A DNA stretch of 64,000 nt, from contig JAGKQI010000080.1 in the NCBI GenBank assembly GCA_018806915.1, positions 124,001-188,000 of the forward strand, read 5' to 3'. This DNA comes from Phytophthora colocasiae (lineage: Eukaryota > Oomycota > Peronosporomycetes > Peronosporales > Peronosporaceae). Made by a program: the position numbers and the translations under genes. This document shows positions 1 to 11,100 of the stretch, one piece after another (the stretch's first letter is position 1; the number at the start of each line of letters is the position of its first letter). The notes under the pieces were generated by a model. That model saw only the letters and a list, made by a program, of their open reading frames with translations. It was not told where the DNA came from and made no database searches.

Positions 1-23
1 CAAAAACCGCCGCGTCCAAGGAG

Positions 24-399
24 TTAAGTATACTTATTTAAATAAGTATAATTAAATCAAATATAACTAAATTAAACTGCAAAATACCGTAAAATGAAAA
101 CTGTTATTGAATTTGGCATAAGCCAATTATGAACCTCCTAAAACTGTTTGTTATCTATTTCTAAAGGGTCTGCCAACGTGTGGTTGGCAGAAACTCTGCT
201 CAGTGATTGGTAGAAATCCGTTACTTTCTACCAATAATATGCACAAATGCACACGAACCACCCAATAATGTGGTTCGCCCATGTATCCATTGGTGTGTAC
301 AGCACACCAAGGTCTGAGGCCCATATCCAACCTCTAACAGTTATCCTAACTGTTAGAGTTACAAGTGGTACAACCACTTGTACGTGTAACCCCGTTACA
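24..399 (-). repeat. 3' LTR-A of A1, truncated at its outer end
   Basis: Matches the right LTR (7731-8190) with about two mismatches but lacks roughly the last 85 bp of the LTR (minus-strand sense), which are replaced by unrelated sequence at 1-23. Its inner end is the complement of the LTR start TGTAACGGGGTTACACG. It consists largely of stem-loops, including a long AT-rich perfect palindrome near 31-52. Confidence 0.9.
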
Positions 400-412
400 C
401 CATCCCCCCGTT
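400..412 (-). promoter_or_regulatory. polypurine tract of A1
   Basis: On the minus strand the 13 bases before the 3' LTR read AACGGGGGGATGG. This is the expected position and composition for the plus-strand DNA primer of an LTR retrotransposon. Confidence 0.7.
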
Positions 413-453
413 AAGATTCGACGCATCGGTCTCGATACGTCAATCAACAGAAC

Positions 454-2025
454 TTGACAAGACCGTCAAGTTCCCGAGAAATCCGAGTTCATTTCGCAAT
501 AGACTCGCCAACACCCACGTTTCCGTCCGCTTCTGCGGACGCGCAAGCCTCACCTGCTGCCTCTGCAGCAGGAACAACGACCTCAGCAGTGCCCACTTGC
601 ACTGCTGCTTCCAGCGGTCCGACAGAGAAGCTCTCTGTCACCAAGTACCATGCTCTCCATAAGGAGAAGCATGAGAAGAAGAAGAAGTCTTCTTCTCTAG
701 CAGAGATTAAGAATCCTGCTGTCCCTCTCAAAGAACTCTTTGGAGAGGACTACGAAGACATCCTCGACTACGAGGAGGATGTCGAGGAGGGGGAGGTTGA
801 TGTCAAGGCTCCCGCTCCCGTGTCTTCGTCTGAAGACACGTCAGACCCACCCGTGGGATCTCGACGACCTCGTGATGAGGCCTCGGACGCTTCAAGCTCG
901 AAGCGTCCGCGCAGTGATGATGAAGCGTCCCCCATGTCGAGGGCACTGATTCGCCAGTGCGCACACCATGGATGCCTACTGAGGCAGAAATCCATGACCG
1001 GTTCGGTGCTAGTTCACCACCGAACCCGATACTGTTGTACTCATGCAACAGTATCAACGACGACGACGTCGCCGCTAAGGTTGTCTTTGAGTCCGAGACT
1101 CAAAGACGCGACTACTATATCGGACTCTTCCACGAGCTCCGATACTATGCAGCGAAGAAGACTTCGCGCAAGAGCAAAGTGCCGGAGTGGCAGGCACTTT
1201 GTCAGTCGTGGAACGCCTTTGTTGAAAACTTCAACAAAGGCCCGAAGGCATATCGCGAGCGCGTTGCTGCGGCTCGCGATCGCTACTACACTTACACTAC
1301 GCGTGGTAAGTGTGAACGCCTCCATGATCAGTCCATGGAAGCGGGGATCCCATGTGCCGTTCCCTTTGGCACACCCTGCCCGTGTTGCCAACCCTTGGCA
1401 ACACGTCTCACCGAAAGTGATCCCCTGGGGTACACGGTCGTCCGTGTACCCGATCACATCAAGGGACTCCGTGGTCGTATTGTGCCACGCGAAGCTCCGA
1501 GTGCTGTGGCTGACCGCAGCACTCTTCGTGCAGGGTTTAACCCTGCAAGTTATGGTGGGCTTCATACGCCCTCACCATTTCCGGAACGTCCTCCATCAGG
1601 ACGTTCCGCGGCTCCCATGTATCTCGATGGGGAGGAAATCCTCTCCAACGAATACGAAAACGAACCCCTTGAGAGTTTGTTCTCTTATGAGCCACAATCC
1701 GCTCCACAATCCAGCGGATCGCTCCACGCGCGTCGCGCAACGGCGGCGGAGGGGGTGGGAACACTCCCTCCGCATGGTCAACGCTATGACCATGACGATC
1801 GTGCCCTGCACAGTTGCTGCGCTGGAGCAGACACAGAGCGCTGAGATAGCTGCTCTGAAGCAGGAGGTTCGTGTCCTCTGTGCTGAGGTCTGCGAGGCAG
1901 CTCAGACTGCCTCGAACCTCTCGTCCGGTCTTGGGACGAGAGTGAAACGGTTGATCGACCGTGTCGACGGTCTCGAGAAGGCCTTCCAGGCCCCTCGCAC
2001 TCCTCGGTCGGACTACCAACCCTAG
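454..2025 (+). pseudogene. antisense ORF of A1, acidic/Ser-rich protein with C-terminal coiled coil
   Basis: Lies on the strand opposite to gag-pol and starts 54 bp inside the 3' LTR. Frame 454-960 encodes an Ala/Ser-rich start, a Lys-rich patch (HEKKKK), an acidic stretch containing EEGEVDV and a basic SRRPRDEAS segment. Frame 957-1800 continues with a Tyr/Arg-rich domain (RDYYIGLFHELRYYAAKK). The first frame then resumes to 2025 with a heptad-like coiled coil (AALEQTQSAEIAALKQEV). Two frameshifts are therefore needed. The last 490 bp lie antisense to the chromodomain part of pol. Element B has an equivalent ORF at the same place with the motif EEGEVEVDYEE. No known family is recognised. A chance ORF is possible, but the composition, position and recurrence argue against it. 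Confidence 0.6.
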
Positions 2026-5000
2026 GTAGTCCGTGCTGCACGTACGGCTTCAACCGCCCGACGTAGAAGGTCGGGTGGAGCCTCATGCTGGACGGTATGT
2101 CCAGCCGGTACGCGTTACCATGCCGTTCAAGTACTTTGAACGGCCCAATGAATCTTGGAGCAAGCTTGCTTGCTCCAAAGTCAGACACGGCATGTTTAGG
2201 CAGGTTTTGTGTAGCTAACAAAACTAATGAACCCACTTTGAATTCATTTATGTTGCCCCTACCAACATTATCAGCGTTCAGCTTCTGTCGATCGACAGAA
2301 GCTGCGATAGCATCCTGGACAAACCGTATGACGGCTTGTCTTCGCTGGACAAAGTCTAGCGCACCCGAGCTGAATCCTTTCAGCTTGTCGCCCTTGTCAG
2401 CAGCAGGCCCTGCCTGCTCGCTATCATCTCTCATGTCTGTGCCCGGCACAGACATCGCGCGCTCGTTCCTGCTCGAACGAGACGTCGCACGCGTCACCGC
2501 AGCTGATAGTGTGCTGCTATCAGTTGCATTCTGCGGTTGTTCGGACGCAACCGTAGATCCTCCCCCACTTAAGGAGAAAGCTACCCCGCCGAGCATGCTC
2601 GGCAATCGTGGATGCCTCGTGGCGTTCACGTAGAACGGTGTATGCCCTGTCGAGGCATGCACCGAGTTGTTCATGGCAAACTCTGCCATCGGCAAGCACT
2701 CGCTCCAGTGCGGGAACGAGTGAGCGTAGCTCTTCAACGTGTCACCCAGTACACGGTTGACACGTTCGGTCTGTCCGTCCGTCTGCGGATGATCCGCAGT
2801 CGACATTGATAACTGTGAGCCAAGAAGTGTAAACACTTCTTGCCAGAACCGCGCTGTGAAGCGTGGATCACGGTCTGACACAATGTCGAGCGGCATGCCA
2901 TGGTGTTTGAACACCATGTCAACAAACAGTCGCGCAGTCTGCGCGGCTGTAACAGTATCCGGGACGGCAGCAAGATGAACCATCTTGCTGAATCTGTCCA
3001 CAAAGACAACGATGCCCGTCCTCCGCTTGCTGTCAGGCGGAAGACCGAAGACAAAGTCCATGGACATGGACTGCCAACACTCCGACGGAGTCGGTAGTGA
3101 TTGAAGAGGAGCCTGCGAGAACTGCGCAGGCTTCACGCGTTGACAAACCTCGCAAGCACGTACATACTTGCGCACCCACTTGTACTGGTGGTGCCAGTAG
3201 AAGTCACGCGTGAGAAGAGTGTATGTCTTCTCATGACCCGGATGCCCTGCCGTGGGGGCATCGTGATACTCGAACATGATCCTCAACCGGAGGTCATGAT
3301 CATTCGGAACGACAATGCGATCCGCATTGTCGTCTACTGCACTGTACAACAGTAGGCCTTCGTGTACACGATAGCGGTGTACACGAGCTCGAAGATGAGG
3401 GGTTAGCTTCCGACGTGCCACGTCGGAAGGTGCTGCGAGGAACTCCAGCAGCCCCTTCGCGTCTGCATCCCTTGCATACGCGTTCTTCACGTCGTCAATC
3501 AACGTTGACGACGGCACACTTGTCCTCACGACGCCAACAGCGTTGGCGTCGACCGTCTCCGCATAGTCAGGTCGACGCGATAACGCGTCGGCCACTACAT
3601 TGAGTCTTCCGGGTTTGTACTCCACACGGAAGTTGTACTCCGCGAAGAAGGACAACCATCTCGCCATACGTTGCGAGATGTGCGGCGACTTAATCGCCGT
3701 CCGCAATGATGCGTGGTCTGTATAGACCACGAATGGTCTACTCCCAAGTAGATACACTCGGAACTTTGCGAGTGCATACTTCATGGCAAGGAGCTCCTTG
3801 TCATGTACGGGGTAGTTAGATTGATAGTAGACCACACGATCCACGCCCTTCGTGATCGTGCTGCATCAATGCACATCCGATTGCAAAGTCGGATGCATCA
3901 CACACTACGTGGAATGGACGATCTTGGTCCGCCACGGCCAAGATCGGCGCTTCAGTCAAGCCCTGCTTGACTGCACCGAATGCCTCCTCGCACTCGGTCG
4001 TCCAAATCCACTCAGCTTCTTTCTTAAGAAGCTGTGACAACGGGCGAATCTTGCCCGCATAGTTCTCCACGTACTTGCACAAGTACGTGGCAAGCCCAAG
4101 GAACTGCCTCAGTTCCTTCACATTGGATGGCGTGGGTCATTCATTGATCACTCTGACCTTCTCTGGGTCAGGGCGCACGCCGTCTTTCCCCACGAGACAC
4201 CCCAGCACGGGTATCTCGCTCGCCCCGAAGATACACTTCTTCAGGTTCGCATAGAGCTTATGTTTCCTCATAAGCTCTAGCAGCTTCCGGAGATGCACCT
4301 TGTGCATCTCAATGTCCGTCTTCCCGTTCACAGCCCGGCTGTGGACGAACACGTCGTCGAAGTAGCTCGGTGCGAAGTCGCGCACCGAGCGCAATAGATG
4401 TGTCACGCATTTATTGAACGTCGCAGGGGCGTTCTTAAGCCCCTGTGGCATGACGAGCCACTCCCAAAGCATACCGCTTGGAGTGCTTACCGCAGTGAGA
4501 GGGATGTCCCTCTCACGCATGAGGACCTGATAGAATCCATCACGCAGATCTAGAGCACTGAAGATAGTGCTCAAGGCCATCGAATCGATGATAACATCTT
4601 TTCGCAGTATCGGCGTCTGCGCCGGTATCGTCGCATCGTTCAGCTTGTTATACGCATGAACGATGCGCCAGTCGCCCTGTGGTTTCTTAACTCAGAACGT
4701 TGGAGCACTGTGCGGGGACTTTGATTCCCGCACTTGACCTGCAAGACGACGACTTTCAAAGAAGTCGTCGATCTCTTGCACTTGTTCACGCGGCAGTGGC
4801 CACTGCCGTGTAACACAGTACTTCGTGCCCGGCACGAGATCAATCTCGTGCTGTACGCTCTTGTCCTTCGGAAGCTCCGAAGGAATCTCGTCCGGGAGTA
4901 CATCCTTGTACTCCCGCAGAACTTCGTAGTAGGGACTCGACCTCAACGAGTCCCAACTCTGCTCCTCGAAGCGCTGCTTCTTAGTCTTCGCACTGAGGGA

Positions 5001-6737
5001 GTCATCACCCTCAGTGATCCCATCGACGACGAGCTGCTTCAGCTCTTCGGCTTCGCGATCCACTCTCTCGATATCCGAGAGAATGCAAATTTGTTCGATG
5101 CGTCCATCGTACAAGTCCCGCGCGAAGCGCTTCCAACTCATCGTTGGAAGTGCCGACGCACACGGCGGATTCTCCAACCGCATCCTCTGGTACTGTAACC
5201 CAGTACCAGTACGTGTCAAGACGTTCAACGTCTCGACACTCGATGTCTGCACTGCAGATACACCCGTCTCAGTCCCGGACTGAGACTCGCGCAGCTCCCT
5301 GAGCTTGCGCCGCGAAGGTCTACCATGGAGCCCGGCTCCAGGTGCTCCACGTCCAAGGCATCGCACCTTGGACGGGACGTTATCGCAATCGTCAGCGGAT
5401 TCCTTCCGCTGACTCGCACTATCAAGCCCGGCTTGAGTGCCGCTCATCGCGTGCAGCGCTGCTGCACGTGAGCACGCAGGTTGTTCAGGTGCTGGGCGTT
5501 TGCAACCGCCAGCACCTCCTGCCGCGCAGTCGGTTCTCTGAACCGCTGCGCCTCCATCCGCTTCCGGAGCGGATGAAGCAACCGCATCGTCGACTCCCGG
5601 AGTCGACGTGCTCTCGCTAGCTTCCTGCGCTAGCGAGTGTTCGCTTGTACACATATCATCCGTTCCCAGAGCGGCTGTACGATCGCTAGTTCCCGGAACT
5701 AGCAGCGACTGTTCGCCTATACACGTCTCATCAGCTCCCGGAGCTGATGACCGATCGCTAGTTCGCGGAACTAGCAGCGAAGCGCCAGTGGCGTCAGCTC
5801 CCAGAGCTGACGCACGCCTTTCGGTTCCCCGAATTTTATTTATTTCGTCAACTCCCAGAGTTGACGCGACGTCGTCGGCGCGACCCTTGGGGGCTTGAAG
5901 TACCTCCAAGGATACCGGTAATACCGGTATTTTACCTTCTCTCAGGTGAATGCGATTCACCTGACCATCACTCATGTGACAAACATTATTCAGATGTTTA
6001 TGCGTCAGGTGATTCACATTCACCTGACCATCACTCATGTGACCGCGACCCTTCGGCTCAGATTTCTGAGTCGACACACATTTTCTCCCAACGACTCCCT
6101 GAGTCGCTGGCGGTCGCCGGCGGCGATCGGAGGCAGCGGCGGCCGCTGCTGCCTCAACTGGGGATCCACATGCACCGGCCGGTGCATGTGCAGCACTGAC
6201 AGGGCCATCGCTCTCTGTCGCGCATGTGTTGTTGAAGCGTACGAGCGTACGCTTCTCCCAGTTGATCACCGGGTCATGCCGTGCAAGCCACGGCATGCCT
6301 AATACCAAGTCGAACTTATCGTCTAGATCCAAGACGATAAGATCTTCTACAAACGTCCTTCGTTTGTAAGAGAAGCGCACACGGACTACGCGCTTCTCAG
6401 TCCTCACGGTGGCACCCGTTGCCAACCGCACCTCCAACACGCTGCGAGGCGTGTCGGCCTCTTCGAAGTCAAGTCTTCGAAGACTTCCCTGTCGAACAAA
6501 GTTGTTCGACGCGCCCGAGTCCACTAGGGCACGAAGAGAGTTTACTCTCTTCGACATCACGTTCAGGATGACAAGGTTTGGCTTGTCATCTTGCAGCTTA
6601 CAGCGAGAAACCTTCTCGCTGGGGGCAGCAGTCCTCATCGTCGCGTGTCCAAGCTCGACACGCGAGACTGCATCACCAGTAGGACGCCCCGCGCCTATTG
6701 GTCTTTGGCGGTTTTTGAACGCCCGCCCGCTGTGCAC
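1537..6737 (-). pseudogene. pol: A1 pol: protease, RT, RNase H, integrase, chromodomain
   Basis: Reads 6737 down to 1537. The aspartic protease has LVDSGASNNF near 6530. RT begins near 4820 (YCVTRQWPLP) with the YFDD box at about 4350-4361 (SYFDDVFVHS). RNase H spans about 4100-3600. Integrase shows a C-x2-C zinc pair (CEVCQ) and a DDE triad in MDFVFG (near 3060), SDRDPR (near 2880) and QTERVNR (near 2770). The chromodomain at about 1710-1540 contains WIVERIVAHKRTNSQG and RIRWRGFPPHRDTWEP. Breaks are a TGA at 4692-4694 where B has Cys, a TGA at 4137-4139 where B has Trp, and frameshifts near 3840 and 2050. The start overlaps the gag end by about 40 bp in another frame, as expected for frameshifted Gag-Pol. 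The copy cannot encode working enzymes. Confidence 0.92.
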
Positions 6738-7681
6738 TCGCGTGCATAGTGACCGATGTTACTACACTTGTAACATCGAACCTTGCTGTTCCTACGCTGC
6801 TGTTGACCAGCAGTCGTAGCACTCGAGAGGTCCATAGGTTCCGGACCTCCCGTCTTCACAACAGGACGCGCCGGCTTCGGCGCGTTCGCATGGAGTTTAG
6901 CTTGACGCCGGCTAAACTCCTCTTGCATTGCAAGGCTGATCGCCTCCTCGAGAGTATTCGGATACTCTCGGAAGAGATATGTTTTGACGGGACCATCTCT
7001 TAGTCCCTTCATGAACGTGACGACCTTGGTCGCCTCGTCGATCGGGTTGGCCACTATGTTCGATACCAAGTATCGAGCACGCTGGGCAAAGGTGTGAACA
7101 TCATCCTTGCCCTGCTGCAGATCGAGAAACTCCGCTCTCGATCTGAACTCGTTCTTCGGAGGCTCAAACGCAAGCTTGAGTTCCTCCTTGAACTCCTCGT
7201 ACGTGCTGAAGCACGTAGGATCCGAGAGTCGGCGCCCATAGGCCCAACTCCTCGCACGTCCGCCAAGACATGACATGGCGAACGCGACCTTCGACATCGG
7301 ATCGACGATACGTCGAGCCGCAACGGCTGTGTCAAGTTCGACAAGCTAACGAAGGAGGGTCTCGTCCTCCTTCCCCGTGTAGGTACTCACGTGGAGTTTC
7401 AACGACTCCACGCGTGGCTTCGGGGAAGCCACCGAGGCAGCAACATCTCGTTGCTCCTTAACAATGTACCCCAGAGCAACACCGTGTTGCTCTGTCGGCG
7501 ATAGCGTACGAAGCATCGTCGCTACCGCTGCCTCTCCAATGACTTGTGAAAGTCTTTGGAGAGCTTCCCACTCTGGATCTGACAGGTGGGCACAGTCCGT
7601 GCGCGTCACGGACATGTGAGGGGTCCCAGTGGATCCCTCATCCATTGGGGAGTTCTCTACCCCGCGTTCGTTTGACTCCAT
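6695..7681 (-). pseudogene. gag: A1 gag, capsid and nucleocapsid
   Basis: Starts at the ATG at 7681 (MESNERGVENS), about 40 bp after the PBS. The capsid-like part includes a retrotransposon_gag segment (FMKGLRDGPVKTYLFREYPN). A CCHC zinc knuckle, CYKCSNIGHYAREC, lies near the end and would bind the RNA genome. One in-frame TAG at 7346-7348 splits it. Element B has Trp at the equivalent site ([11 protein letters not shown]), so the stop is most simply a TGG to TAG change. The upstream 111 codons and downstream 200 codons share one frame. It ends in a 43-bp overlap with pol. Confidence 0.88.
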
Positions 7682-7720
7682 ACGAACGAACAGCAGTCGG
7701 TCGTGGGACGGACTACAAAG

Positions 7721-7728
7721 TGCTACCA
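7721..7728 (-). promoter_or_regulatory. primer-binding site of A1 (initiator tRNA-Met type)
   Basis: On the minus strand, two bases after the 5' LTR, the sequence reads TGGTAGCA. This is the complement of the TGCTACCA 3' end of eukaryotic initiator tRNA-Met. Element B has the same eight bases at the same spacing. Confidence 0.75.
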
Positions 7729-7730
7729 GG

Positions 7731-8190
7731 TGTAATGGGTCTACCTAGACCTATTAGATGGCGTACACGTGCGCTTACGTGTATGAGGAAGCGTGCAATT
7801 AGAATAGACTTAATTTAAGTATACTTATTTAAATAAGTATAATTAAATCAAATATAACTAAATTAAACTGCAAAATACCGTAAAATGAGAACTGTTATTG
7901 AATTTGGCATAAGCCAATTATGAACCTCCTAAAACTGTTTGTTATCTATTTCTAAAGGGTCTGCCAACGTGTGGTTGGCAGAAACTCTGCTCAGTGATTG
8001 GTAGAAATCCGTTACTTTCTACCAATAATATGCACAAATGCACACGAACCACCCAATAATGTGGTTCGCCCATGTATCCATTGGTGTGTACAGCACACCA
8101 AGGTCTGAGGCCCATATCCAACCTCTAACAGTTATCCTAACTGTTAGAATTACAAGTGGTACAACCACTTGTACGTGTAACCCCGTTACA
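7731..8190 (-). repeat. 5' LTR-A of A1, complete
   Basis: A 460-bp LTR with TG...CA ends (minus strand TGTAACGGGG ... ACCCATTACA). The same unit occurs as a truncated copy at 24-399 and as two solo LTRs at 17244-17704 and 35540-36000. The base to its right is already MULE coding sequence, and CATAT at 8191-8195 would be one half of the target duplication. Confidence 0.95.
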
Positions 8191-11100
8191 CATATTCTCA
8201 GCAGACAACGACAGCTCGGAATACGTACCAAGACACCGATTCAGCAAGCACCTAGAAGATCTGGCATCAATGCACGATGGCGATGACTAAATCATCAATA
8301 CTGTGCCACCGTTTGCTCCCGCAGAAACGCTCTCGTCTTGGGAAGATTTTGAGAAGGCATTCCAGACTTACAAGCGGAAGTATAACTTAAAGTTTCGTGT
8401 GCGCAGTTCCGAGAAGACGGAGAATTACAACAAGTTCGTTTGATTTATTGATATTCTAGCGCTGGATATTGCTAATGATGAAATGCTTGAAACGTAGGAA
8501 CCACGAAGATCAACTGCCTACTGAATTTGAGTTTGCACATCGAATTTATCGATGTACTCACGGGGTAACTCAGAAGTCAAGATCGAAGGGACAACGCAAT
8601 CGCAAACAACGCTACTGCAAGTGTATGGCACGGCTAACACCTGCTGTATGTCTTGCTGATGATGGATCGTATGCAATTGTGATACGAAACCAGGTACAGA
8701 ACACTATTTGCCAATTATTTAATTATTTTCTAACATGTTTGTTATTCTTACAGAATCATACGCATTCCCATCCAACCACGGATGCACAAGCCTCATCTTA
8801 CTTGACTACAGACACCATGCCTTTAGATACGGAAGATCGGGAAGACGTGAAGACGCTGGTGGATGCACGCGTATCTTCGTCTCACATCAGCAATTTCCTG
8901 AACGAACGTATTGGTACGACTGGTATTTTGTGCGCTGATGTAGCAAAAGCTCACCTACACATGTATATTCTTTGCTATTTTACTTGTATAGGCTGCAAAG
9001 TGACTCCCCAGCAAACAAGAAACCTCATCCGAAGTATTATGGGCCAAGTTTCAGCCGAAGATATGCTGAAGAACATGCTCCACTCTCTACGTCAACTTGA
9101 TGGTAGTGACGTTCTCGTTATACAAGACCAGATGGACACCACGTGCGGCATCGTGATTCAAACGAAAGTGCAGAAGATGATGTTTGAGAATTGGGGAGAA
9201 AAATTGACGATGGACTTTACCCACGGGACAAACAACCTCGGTTATCATTTGGGTAAGTCTGTTATAGCAACCATAATGAAGGATATAGCAACCTTAATTT
9301 TTACAAATTGGTTTCTACATTGTACATTTCAGGCAGTCTGGTCGTCACTACATGTACTGGTCGCGGTTTCCCTGTACTTGATTTCGTTTGTTTGAACGAA
9401 ACTGCCCTCAAGATGAAACGAGTGTTGGATTATTTTAAAGAGAAGAATCCAAGATGGGAGAGCGTGAAAACTGTGGTGATAGACAAAGATTTCGCCGAGT
9501 GGAAGGTTCTAGAGGAATGCTTTCCAGGAGCTCACGTTCTACTTTGCCAGTTCCACGCCATCTCTTACTGGAAGAAGGTGATGAAGCGCCCCGTGTACCA
9601 TATCAAGGTTGCCGAAAGCGAGGACCTCCTCAACATAATGGTGAAGATGTTGTATTGGTACGTGTGTGTCTCAACATTGCCTCTTGACACATTTTAACTT
9701 CTATTATTGTTAGCCAGACACAGGCTTCATATGAAGCACGCTACGAAGAGCTCAAGTCATATTGCAAACAAGCAAAGAAGCATTCGTTTTTGGCATATTT
9801 TGAGAAAAACTGGAATACTTGTCGGACAATGTGGTCAAATTACGCTCGTGGACGGCATTTTACCGCGGGCAACACGACTACAAACACGATTGAAAGCAAC
9901 TGGAAGTACTTGAAAATGCTGCTTGGGGGAAAGACCCGGATTGACAAAACTATCGCTGGGCTACTCCAACACCAGATGACAATTACACGTCAAATTGTTG
10001 CTGAAATTGGGCAGCTGCACTCAACTATGCGAGCGCCCGCGGTAGTCCCTAAATTTCTGAGAGCGGTAGCAAGAAGACTATCAACTCACGTGTTGGATAA
10101 GGTGAAAAAGGAGTGGGAGAAATTCGTGAATCAACTGGAAGATACAACGTGCAAGCAGGGATCTTCGCTGCCAGAATGGAAAGTGTATTCATCTCACTAC
10201 GAATACGAATGTGACGATGCATGCTGGACGTGTACCTGCCTATTTTACACAAGCAATCATCTGCCGTGCTGTCATCTGATGCATGTCGCCAGCCAGGGAC
10301 ATGGCTTCAAGACGCTACCTGGTATGTCAATTCCGAAGCGATGGAGTACTTTCGAAGCGCTGGATCTTAAGGACGATCTTTCTTCTGCCGCGGACGCGCT
10401 ACAACCTATTGTAAACCGTTCGAAGTTAAGGTTGCCGAAAGCGAAGATAAGGTTGCCAGAAGATGAAGAGGGTTCGAGGGGGAAACCACCGGCATGTACA
10501 CCCCCCAAGGGCGAGAAAGAGGTGGTGTTTGTTCGGTTGCGACGAAACGAGCGTGCTAACCATGTTGTTCTTAGCTCCGCTGAAAAATATTCCTACGCAA
10601 GGGCTATGCTTGAGCCATTACTGCAGCATCTATCGGAGCTATCTAGTGCGAATTACTACCAAGAGCTCAGCGCTTGGAAGGAGACAGTGGAGTTTGGATT
10701 GAATGGAAAAAAAACTGGAGAAAGTGTGCGGGGAGATCGTGATAGTGATGGAGACAAGGAAGCTGAAGCAGACACGTTCTCGTTTTTAGACCCTACTGAA
10801 GCCATGGGGATTGCTACTCTTATGGAGGCACGGGATTCCACTGAAGGCATAACGGACTCCAGTAGCGAGGACGAGAACCTTCCTGCAACGCAACCAACGG
10901 ATGATATCGAAAGAGAGGTAACGAGTGAGCAGAAAGCAGCGCCAAGTGATGAAATCGTCTCTGAAGTCTCGAAAGCCTCGGTAACACCTGCTCCAGTGCG
11001 TCAAGTGGCTATAATTAACGTACCAAAACCAAAGGCTAAAGGGCGACCCAGAACGACAACTAAACAGCTACGCCAGACAAAACTCTACCAGCGGCTCGCA

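Larger units (their letters stand above)
24..8190 (-). mobile_element. Ty3/gypsy chromovirus A1 (LTR-A family), defective
   Basis: Full-length-type LTR retrotransposon read on the minus strand. The order is 5' LTR (7731-8190), PBS (7721-7728), gag, pol with chromodomain, a polypurine tract and a 3' LTR that is cut off at about position 24. The RT carries a YFDD catalytic box and the end of pol encodes a chromodomain, which places it among the chromoviruses. An additional gene runs on the plus strand between the chromodomain and the 3' LTR. The two LTRs differ at only about 2 sites over their 375-bp overlap, yet gag and pol carry at least three stops and two frameshifts. The right edge lies directly in MULE coding sequence, so A1 inserted into that MULE. 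The left target duplication is not visible because that LTR is truncated. Confidence 0.93.

Noticed and set aside
1041..1565. 174-codon minus-strand ORF in A1
   Set aside because: Shadow of the plus-strand antisense ORF; no motifs, and palindromic sequence favours open frames on both strands.
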